DNA of 39,484 nucleotides. It comes from Lachnospiraceae bacterium UBA3711. Its GTDB lineage: Bacteria > Bacillota > Clostridia > Lachnospirales > Lachnospiraceae. This document shows, in pieces, positions 16,114-25,028 of this stretch; the stretch's first letter is position 1; each line of letters starts with the position of its first letter. Position numbers and translations under genes: made by a program. The notes below the pieces were generated by a model. The model saw only the letters and a program-made list of their open reading frames with translations. It was not told the origin of the DNA and did not search any database. The DNA lies in the NCBI GenBank assembly GCA_002371345.1, contig DFHY01000004.1, forward strand, positions 1 to 39,484, read 5' to 3'.

Positions 16114-17334
16114 TCATTCAGAACTGCTTCTATGGAATACTAATATTTGAAAGCATGTGCTGAATTTATTCGAATGAAGCACTCTTGGAGCCGGATTGCA
16201 GATTATCGGACACTCCTCCCTGCATATCACGGACGGGTTTTCCTCCTCGGAATTCTTTTCAGGATTCCGCTTCAGGTACTGCTCCCTGCGCTTCTGATAG
16301 TTGGAACAGTGCCTCCTGATATAGCCCGGATTCTCCAGGTATTCTTCGACGAAATCCGGCATGGCAAAGTCAGGCGCTGCTTCTTTCATGCTTATGACAC
16401 CGTCTGATCCGTCCGGAGCGGACAGATAATAGCATGGCCATCCTCTTCCTGCCTCATCTGCGGCTTCTTCACTGCGAAGATATATGCTCCAGCCTGCAGG
16501 GAGAGAAACCGGAAGCCTGCCGGCTTTATAGCCTTTTTTTTCGAGCTCATTTATAACCATCTGCACTTTCTGCCAGTCGGTTAACCTCCAGTCCCTTTTA
16601 TAAGAAGCAATTGATCTGTAGGACACCATAAGGAAGATAGTGTCGCTTGTGAAAGGTGTCTTCTCAAGTCCCCTGCAGAATCTCTCCATCTCGTCAGGAT
16701 ATTCGCGAAGTTCACTTAACACCGTTGCAAAAAAGATGATGTTCCCGTCAAAGACTTCTATGTCGTCCCAATAATCCTGCATTGGTTTCCGTATAAAATA
16801 TGTTTCAAAAGAAGTTTTGTAGTTTTCAGGCCATTCAGCTATATCAACCCCCGTATAGCGCACAGTGAAGCTGTTCCCGAACTCCTTCATGGCATAGGAT
16901 AACGAAAAGGAATCTATCATTGAACCGCAGCCAAGTACCAGAAGCTTCATCTCTTCTGCTTTTGTTTCAAGAAACACAGGGATGAGAAGGCGGTACATAA
17001 TATAATACTGAAGAAGATAAATATTGCAGACGCGGGCCTTATACATATAAGCCGGTATCGGCTTATCAAAATCAGGAGACTCCCCGCTTCTGTAATATGA
17101 GGCAAGCATCATCTTTCTGAACGCGTCTGGATCTTCGCCAAGCAGAACATCAAGCTGCTCAAGATCCCTTTTCAGCAGGGCATAGTATTCCGCAGTATCG
17201 ACAGTCCCTGCGGGCAGCATCGGCTGGCGTCCTGAAAGCACCGGCTGGCGTCCTGAAAGCACCTGCCGGCGCGCGGAAGGATGCCTTCGGAGATAAGATC
17301 TTAGCCTTTTCTTCAACATATATGTCGTTTCCAT
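16114..17334 (-). CDS. SAM-dependent methyltransferase-like protein of unknown substrate
   Basis: The 406-residue protein starts with a basic, repeat-containing N-terminus (two copies of VLSGRQP). The centre holds a Rossmann core: MKLLVLGCGSMIDSFSLSYA (motif I, GxGxxxD-like), VRYTGVDIAEWPE (acidic residue after beta 2) and DGNIIFFATVLSELREYPDE (motif IV region). Hence a class I methyltransferase fold is likely, although the substrate is unknown. The C-terminus is rich in Cys and basic residues (CREECPIICNPAPR) and might bind metal. It is divergent from the epimerase-like gene. The TAATGTATGG start at 17334 follows AGGCGG. Confidence 0.6.
   Translation of the reverse strand: METTYMLKKRLRSYLRRHPSARRQVLSGRQPVLSGRQPMLPAGTVDTAEYYALLKRDLEQLDVLLGEDPDAFRKMMLASYYRSGESPDFDKPIPAYMYKARVCNIYLLQYYIMYRLLIPVFLETKAEEMKLLVLGCGSMIDSFSLSYAMKEFGNSFTVRYTGVDIAEWPENYKTSFETYFIRKPMQDYWDDIEVFDGNIIFFATVLSELREYPDEMERFCRGLEKTPFTSDTIFLMVSYRSIASYKRDWRLTDWQKVQMVINELEKKGYKAGRLPVSLPAGWSIYLRSEEAADEAGRGWPCYYLSAPDGSDGVISMKEAAPDFAMPDFVEEYLENPGYIRRHCSNYQKRREQYLKRNPEKNSEEENPSVICREECPIICNPAPRVLHSNKFSTCFQILVFHRSSSE
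17221..17262. repeat. Perfect 21-bp tandem duplication in the methyltransferase-like gene
   Basis: CGGCTGGCGTCCTGAAAGCA plus one base is repeated exactly twice (17221-17241 and 17242-17262), encoding two copies of a 7-residue unit (VLSGRQP). It is in frame, so the protein stays intact. Confidence 0.85.
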
Positions 17335-17673
17335 ACATTAACCGCCTGTTTTATGCATAAATTAAGGAAGCAGGGATTAGCTATTGGTTTTTAAACCCGC
17401 CTGCCGCTGACTGCCTGCAAGGTCATCTTCAAGCGGCAGGCATCTCTTTCTGCAGGCATATCATTACGGACATGCTTCCTTGCTTCCGTGAGCATTATTA
17501 TCTCATATACTATTATGCCTTGTACAGAATAAAATGCATGCTGTTTCTGATCCTCACAGCAGTAATTTGACCCTTCTATGGTTGTATCGTAAACTTATAG
17601 TCAGACGCGGCAGCGTTCCTGCCGCTTGAAGAAGCGGGGTTCCCCGCTGAGATGAAAGGTGGATACAGGCAGA
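17335..17673. other. Divergent intergenic region with three hairpins
   Basis: No gene is seen. A perfect 10-bp inverted repeat GCCTGCCGCT/AGCGGCAGGC lies at 17399-17408 and 17432-17441. Two tight hairpins follow near the plus-strand gene: GCGGCAG/CTGCCGC (17607-17613, 17619-17625) and AGCGGG/CCCGCT (17633-17648). The last pair sits within 10-50 bases of the epimerase-like start and could affect its translation. A TATACT at about 17504 is a possible -10. Confidence 0.55.
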
Positions 17674-18546
17674 ATGAAAGCAGACGCAAATGGAAAAAAA
17701 GAAATTCTGATACTGGGCGGAACCCGCTTTTTCGGTCCCGCCCTGATTGAGAAGCTGTTGGAAAGCTCCGGGAAAGCCATACACATAACCTGTTTTCACA
17801 GAGGGCTTCACAACGCTGCTTTCCCCTGTTCAGAGGTAAGCTTTCTGACGGGAGACAGATACAGCAGCAGGGATATGGCAGAACTATTTGAACGTGAATG
17901 GGACACGGTGATCGATCTGTCCGGAACCGATGAGCAGACTATAACGGCCGCAATGCAGCATGCCTGCGGCAGATGCCGCCGCTATGTATTTATCTCCTCC
18001 TCTTCGGTATACGCACCCGGAGATCTCTCACCCCACAGGGAAAACGAGCCTTTGAAAAATGGAACCGGAGAACCCTATGCGATCGCCAAAATCAATGGGG
18101 AGCGCCTTCTGCGGGAGCTGTTCCCCTGTCACACTATTATCCGCCCGTCGAAAGTATACGGGCCGGGCAACTACTGGTTTTCGGAAAGGGATTATCTGAA
18201 ACGGCTGCAGGACAGTCCTCTGGTATGCCTCAAAAATGACCCGGTTCTTCACTTTACTTATATTTCGGATCTGGCGGAAAGCATATGTGCCCTTCTGGAT
18301 AAAAACGGTACCTTTAACGTGGCCGGCGCGGAGCCGGCCTCGTTGAGCCGCTTCATCAAAACGATCGGCCGGCTCTACGGTATCACCGCAGCATTTGCTT
18401 TCACTCAGGATTCCGATGTCCCTTTCTCCGGGCTGTCCGACCGGATTCTGGATCTCGCCGAAGCAAAAAAAGCGGCCGGATGGTTTCCGACCGTATCCCT
18501 GGAAGAGGGACTTGCGCGTACCCTGCTTTGCTCCGGAAGATACTGA
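17674..18546 (+). CDS. NAD-dependent epimerase/dehydratase family protein
   Basis: The 290-residue extended SDR protein has the N-terminal dinucleotide motif ILILGGTRFFGPALIEKL (GxxGxxG), DTVIDLSGTDEQT in place of the usual DxVxH block, YVFISSSSVYAPGD (catalytic Ser region), YAIAKINGERLL (catalytic Tyr-x3-Lys), IIRPSKVYGPGNY, and HFTYISDLAESI (typical of nucleotide-sugar epimerases). The substrate is unknown; isolated genes of this type often act on nucleotide sugars. ATG at 17674 is preferred because AGGTGG lies about 11 bases upstream; the GTG at 17659 overlaps that RBS. It is convergent with the serine hydrolase gene. Confidence 0.8.
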   Translation: MKADANGKKEILILGGTRFFGPALIEKLLESSGKAIHITCFHRGLHNAAFPCSEVSFLTGDRYSSRDMAELFEREWDTVIDLSGTDEQTITAAMQHACGRCRRYVFISSSSVYAPGDLSPHRENEPLKNGTGEPYAIAKINGERLLRELFPCHTIIRPSKVYGPGNYWFSERDYLKRLQDSPLVCLKNDPVLHFTYISDLAESICALLDKNGTFNVAGAEPASLSRFIKTIGRLYGITAAFAFTQDSDVPFSGLSDRILDLAEAKKAAGWFPTVSLEEGLARTLLCSGRY

Positions 18547-18630
18547 ACGCGTACCGCTGCAGCAGCACACAGTATCGCTTCCACAGGTATGCAGTACCGC
18601 CGCAGATCTGCCGGTGATAAGCTTCGTTGA

Positions 18631-19503
18631 TTACCGCTCCAGAATCAGTCCGTCGACTGTATACAGAGTATCTTTTTCACGGGAGATGAAATTGTAGACG
18701 CCGCCGTACCCGAACATATAGCAGTACTCCGGAGTTGTCCAGAATCCGTACCCGTATCCGCGCCCATCCCCGATGCTGATCTTTTCATGCATGGCAGTGT
18801 CCAGCCATGCTTCCGGGATCACTTCAGAGCCATTGTATGATCCGCCGTTCAGGCACACCAGTCCCAGCCTGTGCAGTTCATCCATATTCAGGATCAGTCC
18901 GCCGCAGCCAATCATATCCCCATCCGGATCAGGTTCCCAGGCCGGATACCGGATCCCCAGAGGTTTGAAAAGCCGAGGCAGCAGATACTCGGTAAGCCTT
19001 ATTCCGGTCTGCCTCCGCAGCAGCTTTGCGATCAGATAATAGTTAGCATCGCAGTACAGAAAGGATTCTCCCGGGGTTTGGGTAATGCGATTTGAAAGAC
19101 ACAGCTTTAGCCAGTCGTCATCCTCCAGATAAGGCCGCTGAAAGCCTGTCAGATAATTCTCCCTGAAACCGGACGTGTGGGAAAGCAGATGTCTTACACA
19201 GACCTGTCCGAATTCCTCTTTCTGCCTGTCAGCCGCGTCCCGGCCGAAAGAACATTCTACCAAAGAGGCTGCCTCAGTAAGCTTCTCAGGGAAAGCATCC
19301 TCCAGTGTCTCATCCAGGTCAATGAGTCCCTCCTCCAATGCAAAACCAACCGCGATGGCCGTCACGCTTTTTGCTACAGAGTGAACGATAAACCGGCGGC
19401 TTACGGAAGGCTCTCTTTCGGTCACTCTTCCTGACTCATACAGTATTCTTCCATGGACCGGCTGCTTTTGGATCATTTTCTTGATCTCACTCAGGTTCAT
19501 CAT
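18631..19503 (-). CDS. Serine hydrolase, class C beta-lactamase/esterase fold
   Basis: The 290-residue protein carries HSVAKSVTAIAVGFALEEG, with the nucleophile-general base motif Ser-x-x-Lys (SVAK), then YCDANYYLIAKLL (Tyr-x-Asn-like second motif) and FGYGGVYNF near the C-terminus where the third motif (HxG/KTG-like) lies. Such proteins hydrolyse esters or D-amino-acid peptides; resistance to beta-lactams should not be inferred. There is no signal peptide, so it acts in the cytoplasm. Its start lies 9 bases after the radical SAM-methyltransferase stop, and GAGG overlaps that stop codon. It is therefore the last gene of the radical SAM cluster and could process the product of that pathway. 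Confidence 0.8.
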   Translation of the reverse strand: MMNLSEIKKMIQKQPVHGRILYESGRVTEREPSVSRRFIVHSVAKSVTAIAVGFALEEGLIDLDETLEDAFPEKLTEAASLVECSFGRDAADRQKEEFGQVCVRHLLSHTSGFRENYLTGFQRPYLEDDDWLKLCLSNRITQTPGESFLYCDANYYLIAKLLRRQTGIRLTEYLLPRLFKPLGIRYPAWEPDPDGDMIGCGGLILNMDELHRLGLVCLNGGSYNGSEVIPEAWLDTAMHEKISIGDGRGYGYGFWTTPEYCYMFGYGGVYNFISREKDTLYTVDGLILER

Positions 19504-19512
19504 GGCTCTGCC

Positions 19513-21249
19513 TCACTTTTCCACAACAAGATGCCAGTGGGCGTTCCCTCCTTCAATTACTTCCGTAATCCGGCGCAGCCTGAAGCCTGCAAACAAAGCC
19601 CTCACAGCCTCCCCGGAATAGAAAGAATGAACAATACCCTTTTCAGGGCCAGTTTCAAAAGCAAAGCTTTTTATGCCCTTCTCTGTCTCAGGACTGTTCA
19701 GGCATCTGGAATCATTCAGTGATGGAAGCGTCACCGCCGCCAGACCGCCTTTCCTGAGAACACGCATGATTCCCCTGACATATTCCTCCTTGATCACCTC
19801 AGGGGACCCGTGCGAGATCACATGTACTGCAAGCACTCCGTCCATGGTCTCATCCTCCAGGGACCGGAGCGCGGACGAAGCGTCCAGATCCAGGATCCGC
19901 CAGTCGGCATCCGGCATCTCATCCCATACTTTTTCCCAGAGTCGGTCACATGCCGTCTTTGAGCTGTCCGTAAATGTTACCCGGCATCCGGCTTTGACAA
20001 ACGGCAGGCCATTTCTTCCAAGACCGCTCCCGAGATCGAGTATGCCGGCATGATCCGGCATCGCCTCCAGAACCTCCATCGCTATGCCGGCCGGCCTGGA
20101 AGAGTCAAAGAAGCCGATATCTCCCTGATAAATAACATCCCAACGGTCCAGGGCCCGTTCATTGATCCGGGGGCTGAAGATCAGAGTTGGCAAATAGCCG
20201 TCATGGACAAAGCTTTTCCGCTCTTTGGAGCAGACCGGCGCTCCGGAAAGCAGTGCAAGGTTCTCATATCCGCCCTGGCGATACGGACAGTATGGATCCC
20301 TCTGCGCCAGATCATGATACCATAGCCACCTGCGGTCGATCACGCCTCCCCGGCATGACTCCCTGACGGGACAGCCTTCGCACTCCGCAGGGACAGGTGC
20401 TTCCAGGATTCTCTGAAAACCTTCATAATCATGCAGATCGTCGATCTTCTGCAGCTCGTCAATACGGCATACCCGCCACTCACTGTCCAGCAGATAAGTG
20501 GAAGGACTGATAAAACCGTTGGGGAGAATCCTGAAAGAACTGCGGGCAACCGGATCCCCCGCCGGGCAGGGCGTTCCAAACGCGGAAGCAAATAAAGGAT
20601 CCGCCAGAGATTCTATCTCGTAGGTCCTGACAAGATGGACCATGATTTCCTTCAGCCGGTCATAGCTGATCACATAGTCAAAATCCGTTGTCGGACGATA
20701 GATGTTGATCCGAAAGCTTGCACCATAGATCCGGGCGATCCTCATAAGGGCATCCATGTTGGAGATCGTTCCGTTATATTTATGCAAAGCATTGACAATG
20801 GATGCATTCTTCCCGTGCTCCCGGCACAACGCAAGCGTACGGACCGCCATGTTGAAGGCACCCGAATAGTTCCTTGACCGGTCCTGCAGTTCTGCCGTTC
20901 CGTAATCCAGGCTCACATCCACGTCATCGATACAACGGATAAACGCATCCATATGATCCGGATCCTTCACGGCATCTGCCAGGGTTCCATTGGTGGTGAT
21001 GCCGATGGAGATATGCGGCGCCTCCCTGCGGATGGTACTACAGAGGTCAAATAGTTCCGGAACAAGGGAAGGCTCCCCTGTCCCAAAGTTGATGGAATCG
21101 ATACGTTCCTGATTCCTGAGTATGAACCGCAGTCCTTCCTGAATGTTTTCCCGGTATCCCGGCTCCTGCCTGGTCTTCTTGCTGTAGCAGAAGCCGCACC
21201 GCATATTGCAGAGGTTGCTGACGCCCCAGCCGATCTTCCATTTTTCCAT
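19513..21249 (-). CDS. Radical SAM (SPASM-like) - class I methyltransferase fusion
   Basis: The 578-residue two-part enzyme begins with a radical SAM domain: SNLCNMRCGFCYSKK (CxxxCxxC, 4Fe-4S), INFGTGEPSLVPELF (GGE-like) and GITTNGTL. A cysteine-rich auxiliary-cluster segment follows at about 300-350 (CEGCPVRESCRGG, PYCPYR). A C-terminal SAM-dependent methyltransferase domain starts at about 400 (GILDLGSGLGRNGLPFVKAG motif I, WRILDLDASS, then VLAVHVISHGSPE). The fusion suggests that one modification site is processed by radical chemistry and then methylated. The ATG at 21249 follows GGAG at 6 bases; the upstream ATG at 21294 lacks an RBS. It lies 63 bases after the SPASM enzyme and 9 before the hydrolase, all on one strand. 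Substrate unknown. Confidence 0.85.
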   Translation of the reverse strand: MEKWKIGWGVSNLCNMRCGFCYSKKTRQEPGYRENIQEGLRFILRNQERIDSINFGTGEPSLVPELFDLCSTIRREAPHISIGITTNGTLADAVKDPDHMDAFIRCIDDVDVSLDYGTAELQDRSRNYSGAFNMAVRTLALCREHGKNASIVNALHKYNGTISNMDALMRIARIYGASFRINIYRPTTDFDYVISYDRLKEIMVHLVRTYEIESLADPLFASAFGTPCPAGDPVARSSFRILPNGFISPSTYLLDSEWRVCRIDELQKIDDLHDYEGFQRILEAPVPAECEGCPVRESCRGGVIDRRWLWYHDLAQRDPYCPYRQGGYENLALLSGAPVCSKERKSFVHDGYLPTLIFSPRINERALDRWDVIYQGDIGFFDSSRPAGIAMEVLEAMPDHAGILDLGSGLGRNGLPFVKAGCRVTFTDSSKTACDRLWEKVWDEMPDADWRILDLDASSALRSLEDETMDGVLAVHVISHGSPEVIKEEYVRGIMRVLRKGGLAAVTLPSLNDSRCLNSPETEKGIKSFAFETGPEKGIVHSFYSGEAVRALFAGFRLRRITEVIEGGNAHWHLVVEK

Positions 21250-21312
21250 ATTAATCTCCATTCCGCCGGTCTTACCGGCGACACAAATAGTCATGAAAGG
21301 GTATCTTTCACA

Positions 21313-22752
21313 CTATCGAATCCTCTTTTCGAATTGTTTTGAAACCGTCTGAAGCGGAATATCAAAGCTTCTCTGAAGTACTCCCAGGAGGGATCCCCGC
21401 TCTTCATCAGAAAGGAGATGTACCGTCTCTTTCTTTTCTTCCATGACCGCCTTTACCGTATTCCACCAGATCTTTAGTGCCAGATCAGTAAACATCTTTG
21501 AGCTCTCACAAATGTATCTGTCAGGAGAATACAGTTCATGATTCTGCCGCAGAGCATTGCTGACACATCCCCCTCCGCATATTCCCATGGCTCTGCAGCC
21601 GATGCACCCTTCCATCTTCAGCGGAGTACGAACAGACCACCGCCTGAATTCGGGATCTTTTTTCACATCCGCATAGTCTTCCCTTTTCAGGAAATAGCGG
21701 TCATCTCCTACCAGACCCTCGCAGATGCCAATCCTTCCCTCCACATCAGAAACAATGCGGCTGCCGCAGGCTCCGCAGTCGCTGACCCGAATCTTCTTAT
21801 CCGCCAGTGGCCGGATCCTTCTCATAATATGCTCAATATAGAGGCCCTCTTCTCTCGCCTTCAGAAAAGCCTGCTCATACCTGTCCATCAGATCCATTGT
21901 GTGATCATTTTCAATCTCCCGCTCCTCCAGCACATGAAAAAGATTCAGTCCGATGCTCTTCGGCTTCAGGTCTTGTGTCATGGCCGACAGGCATGCATCG
22001 AGGTTTTCGGCATAGCGGTCAGTGAAAACGGAACTGATCACAGCCGTGCAGCCGGCCCGGATCAGCGTCTCATAGCCTGCTCTCGCAGCCTCATAGGAGC
22101 CTTTGCCGTCCCGGGTCCTGCGATAGGTATCATGAACCTCCCTGATCCCGTCGATGGAAATCAGAATAAAAACCCCATGCTCTCTCAGAAAAACCGCGTC
22201 ATCCTCCGTGACCAGAGTTCCATTGCACTCAAGGTCGATCTCCACAGGGCCGTTGAAAGCATCCTCCTTCTCCATGTGACGGATCTTTCGAATGACAGCG
22301 AACACTGTTTCCCTGTTCATCAGAGGTTCTCCCCCGTACAGCATGATGGTTCTCTTCGCCCTGTCCTGACTGCGGCAAAGCCGGCTGAAGCGGTCAATAA
22401 CACCTTCAGCATCCTCCAAAGAGAGATTCCTGCATTTCTTCCCCCGCGTTTCCAGATTCTTCTCGATCAGACAGTAGGCGCAGTTCAGGTTGCACTTTGT
22501 GGTGGTGAACATTTTCAGGATCCTGATATCTATACGGCCATAAAAAGTATCAGACAGGAATCCGTCGATATACGAGTCATAGGAAAAGTCTTCTTCAACG
22601 CACCAGTGCCGCGACAGCCCCGCCAGCGCAGCAGTCTCTTCCACCGCGGCGTCATCCGGTTCCCCTTTCATAAAGAGCACATCAAAAGTCAGGGGATGAA
22701 AAAACGCCAGGGTATCATCAAATCTGGTTCTGTACAGATAAGGAAACAGCAT
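21313..22752 (-). CDS. Radical SAM/SPASM enzyme, peptide-maturase-like
   Basis: The 479-residue protein opens with a short N-terminal domain resembling those of RiPP maturases (FHPLTFDVLFMKGE, close to the RRE-like leader-binding regions in position). The radical SAM core follows: FTTTKCNLNCAYCLIEKN (CxxxCxxC), TIMLYGGEPLMN (GGEP) and ISIDGIREVHDTYRRTRDG. A SPASM-type auxiliary-cluster region ends in CGACGSR and GCIGCRAMGICGGGC. This arrangement is typical of anSME and peptide-modifying radical SAM enzymes. ATG at 22752 is preferred over the GTG at 22764 because GGAG precedes it by about 11 bases. It is in one cluster with flavoprotein, radical SAM-methyltransferase and hydrolase. No precursor peptide is evident next to it. 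Confidence 0.85.
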   Translation of the reverse strand: MLFPYLYRTRFDDTLAFFHPLTFDVLFMKGEPDDAAVEETAALAGLSRHWCVEEDFSYDSYIDGFLSDTFYGRIDIRILKMFTTTKCNLNCAYCLIEKNLETRGKKCRNLSLEDAEGVIDRFSRLCRSQDRAKRTIMLYGGEPLMNRETVFAVIRKIRHMEKEDAFNGPVEIDLECNGTLVTEDDAVFLREHGVFILISIDGIREVHDTYRRTRDGKGSYEAARAGYETLIRAGCTAVISSVFTDRYAENLDACLSAMTQDLKPKSIGLNLFHVLEEREIENDHTMDLMDRYEQAFLKAREEGLYIEHIMRRIRPLADKKIRVSDCGACGSRIVSDVEGRIGICEGLVGDDRYFLKREDYADVKKDPEFRRWSVRTPLKMEGCIGCRAMGICGGGCVSNALRQNHELYSPDRYICESSKMFTDLALKIWWNTVKAVMEEKKETVHLLSDEERGSLLGVLQRSFDIPLQTVSKQFEKRIR

Positions 22753-22842
22753 CTTTCTTCTCACTCCATTAATTAAAATCGCGCGTCCACCGCAGCATCA
22801 TACGATTGCTCTGATGCCATTCATGAATTCTTCTTCTCCATA

Positions 22843-22908
22843 AACAAGGTGTCCGGCATCTTGTTAAACCCCAAAATCAGCACCTAGACAATGTACTGAC
22901 ACCTTGTT
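22843..22908. repeat. 66-bp element bounded by 11-bp perfect inverted repeats
   Basis: AACAAGGTGTC (22843-22853) and GACACCTTGTT (22898-22908) are perfect inverted repeats around 44 bases that contain an extra CTTGTT. This allows alternative pairings. It lies between the flavoprotein and SPASM genes. On the minus strand one frame crosses the whole gap as three tiny ORFs (9, 20 and 15 codons) broken by TAG and TGA; the first overlaps the flavoprotein stop as ATGA. It could be a REP/MITE-like repeat, a transcript hairpin or the ruin of a small gene. Confidence 0.5.
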
Positions 22909-22909
22909 C

Positions 22910-24286
22910 TCATAACGACGTACCTGTTCGTGCCTTCTCCAGCATCTTCCTGTAGGCCAGCATCATTCCATCCGTCATGCTGAACTTCATCTTCCTGCGC
23001 AGCTTTTCATTGCTCATCAGGTATCCGACCAGATACATGCCCGCGATCCTGCCTTTCTTCTTCTGCGGGAAATCATAGAAGCCATGGTCCCTGTAGAATC
23101 TGTGGTCTTCCCGCATCATCCCCTGCATCTCATAGATCAGGTCACGGAATATCTTCAGTCCGCCGACACCGTAAAAGTTCTTAGGCTGTGTGTAATGATG
23201 ACGCATCACATACACCAGTGACTTTACCAGACAATCGATCTCGCTGTTCGGATCTCTCTGATCCGAGGCAACGCCCGCAAGATAATTGCCGCCCACTTCA
23301 GCGCGTGCCTCCATCAGAATCCGCAGGTTCTCTTCCGCCTCCAGATCACCATCTACAAGATAGCATACCGGCTTTCCCATGGTCACGGTACGGTGTCCGT
23401 TGCAGAACTGCCGGTCATCGTAAAGCTTGAATCGGTATCCCATGGAATGATCACGGATCGTATAAGCGTATACAACAGCATCTGCGTCATTGATATGTTC
23501 CCTGAGATAAGCGTCAAACCCGTCTTTGTAAACACATGTCCCGTCCGACGCACATTGGAAGCAGCCAAGGCACCCTCCCTGAAACGGAAACTCACGCAGA
23601 TTGATCAATTCGCATTCACCCGGGAATCGTTTCATAAAGCGGTCGATCATTGCCCTGAGCGCCGTACCTTCTTTCCCGGGATCAAAGTCTGTTACCAGTG
23701 CAGCCTTCAGGCCGTCCATTTTCTTTGACCTGCCGGCACCAGCGGCCATGCCCGGCGTAAACCTCACGCCGCCGGCGGGCCGCACCGTTCTTCTGAACGG
23801 TTCACGGAAGCCGTTATCAATGTTCCATAATATATACCGGAAGAATTCCTTCGCTTCCCTGCGTCCCTTCTTCGTCAGTATGTCGTCCATATCCGCGGAC
23901 AGCCCCTTCAGGTATCTCAGATTCAGGTCCGCGCAGTTCTCCTCGATGAAACGGTGCGCCGTTATGTCATAGAAATGCTTCGACGTAGTGATCTGCGTTG
24001 CGTATTTTCCGGACAGATCAACCTGCTGTTCCTTGATCAGTTCGATAAACCTGTGCAGCTGCGACGGCACCAGGAAAGTATATACCGGATAGCAGAACAG
24101 GATCAGGTCCGCGGCCTCCAGCTTCTCTCGGGCATCAGAGAAGTCCTTCTCCATGCTCCGTATCTGATTTCCTGCATGAAGGACTTCATAAGAATGATCC
24201 GGAAAACAGATCTTCAGATATTCCACTGTCTGCAGCGTTATACTGTTCTTTCCTGCCGGAGAACCATTTAATACCAATATCTTCAT
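22910..24286 (-). CDS. Two-domain flavodoxin/iron-sulfur flavoprotein-type oxidoreductase
   Basis: The 458-residue protein has two flavodoxin-fold halves. The N-terminal half starts with KILVLNGSPAGKNSITLQT, the FMN phosphate loop of NADPH-dependent FMN reductases, and has LILFCYPVYTFLVPSQL. The second half (from about 205) repeats the pattern (KAALVTDFDPGKEGTALRAM) and contains GGCLGCFQCASDGTC, a Cys cluster like that of iron-sulfur flavoproteins. Members of these families move electrons. Next to two radical SAM enzymes, the simplest idea is that it reduces their clusters or the product; this is inference. ATG at 24286 follows GGAGG; the upstream TTG is rejected. It is the first gene of the minus-strand cluster. 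A C-terminal 100-residue part is basic and unassigned. Confidence 0.75.
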   Translation of the reverse strand: MKILVLNGSPAGKNSITLQTVEYLKICFPDHSYEVLHAGNQIRSMEKDFSDAREKLEAADLILFCYPVYTFLVPSQLHRFIELIKEQQVDLSGKYATQITTSKHFYDITAHRFIEENCADLNLRYLKGLSADMDDILTKKGRREAKEFFRYILWNIDNGFREPFRRTVRPAGGVRFTPGMAAGAGRSKKMDGLKAALVTDFDPGKEGTALRAMIDRFMKRFPGECELINLREFPFQGGCLGCFQCASDGTCVYKDGFDAYLREHINDADAVVYAYTIRDHSMGYRFKLYDDRQFCNGHRTVTMGKPVCYLVDGDLEAEENLRILMEARAEVGGNYLAGVASDQRDPNSEIDCLVKSLVYVMRHHYTQPKNFYGVGGLKIFRDLIYEMQGMMREDHRFYRDHGFYDFPQKKKGRIAGMYLVGYLMSNEKLRRKMKFSMTDGMMLAYRKMLEKARTGTSL

Positions 24287-24333
24287 CCTTGCCTCCAACT
24301 TATGCAATTTCCCGATGCTGCGGCATTATTTGT

Positions 24334-24552
24334 TTACATGTATTTCTTTGCTGCCCGAATAAGTCTGCGCCTCGCTCCTCTTGCGTTTTTCGTCCAGAAC
24401 AGGGCATCAAATCCATGGATGTTCCCGTGAAATACATCCACATGAGCCTTACAGCCGGCTTTCTTCAGATTGTCTACGTATGTGAGCGTCTCATCATAGA
24501 ATGGTTCCCCGTCTTCCACATATGTATAACAGGGAGGAAGTCCGCTTGCCGA
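24334..24552 (-). pseudogene. C-terminal stub of an alpha/beta-hydrolase (esterase) gene
   Basis: Seventy-two codons are open from a TAA/TGA pair at about 24553-24558. The translation SGLPPCYTYVEDGEPFYDE, then AHVDVFHGNIHGFDALF, matches the C-terminal end of hormone-sensitive-lipase-like esterases (Asp region and catalytic His in NIHGFD). The nucleophile region (GxSxG) and the oxyanion hole are missing. So this is a truncated, non-functional remnant lying 32 bases from the Fic stub. Confidence 0.7.
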
Positions 24553-24584
24553 TTATCAGGTCTGTTTTTTTCATTCATCCTCTT

Positions 24585-25028
24585 TCAGGGTTCATCAATA
24601 ACTTCCCAATACCCATTTTTACTTGCGCCGCGCCGAACCAGCCGTCCCTGCTGCTTGAGAGATGCCATGATACGTTCAATCTGCCGCTCTGTAAGTCCCA
24701 GTGTGGAAGCAAGAACCTTCGCTGTCAGCCTTCCGTCCTGCCTGAGGAGCATCAACACCTTTTCTTCATTTGTCCCGACATTTACCCCGACATTGTGGTG
24801 ACTATCCTGGGTTTCAATGATCTCTGCCAGGGCATCCCTTATGATCTGCAGCATAAATGTCACAAATATTGTGGAGTCGCCCTTGGTATTGGACGCATTC
24901 AGCGCCTCATAATAGCCTTCCTGCTGCTCATAGATCAGCGTTTCCACCGGAAGCCAAGCGAAAAACGGCTTCCACTTCTGTAATATCAATGACTGCCACA
25001 GCCTTCTGGTACGGCCGTTTCCATCAGC
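24585..25028 (-). pseudogene. C-terminal part of a Fic family AMPylase gene, truncated inside the FIC motif
   Basis: The open frame starts just after a TGA at 25029-25031 with ADGNGRTRRLWQSLILQKWK. DGNGR is the second half of the catalytic FIC motif HPFx[D/E]GN[G/K]R; the HPF part and the whole N-terminal half are missing. Downstream come FAWLPVETLIYEQQEGYYEA and a C-terminal winged-helix segment (LTAKVLASTLGLTERQIERI). This is the normal C-terminal layout of Fic-wHTH proteins. An ATG-less start or the ATG at 24989 would give a 134-residue protein without the active site His. Most likely a gene remnant in the accessory island. Confidence 0.75.

Noticed and set aside
18631..19503. Beta-lactamase resistance gene
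   Set aside because: The SxxK fold is shared by many esterases and peptidases; there is no signal peptide, and the gene is coupled to a biosynthetic cluster.
22753..22909. Definite RiPP precursor gene in the gap upstream of the SPASM enzyme
   Set aside because: The only frames are 8 to 20 codons and broken by stops; kept as a possibility in the findings, not called as a gene.
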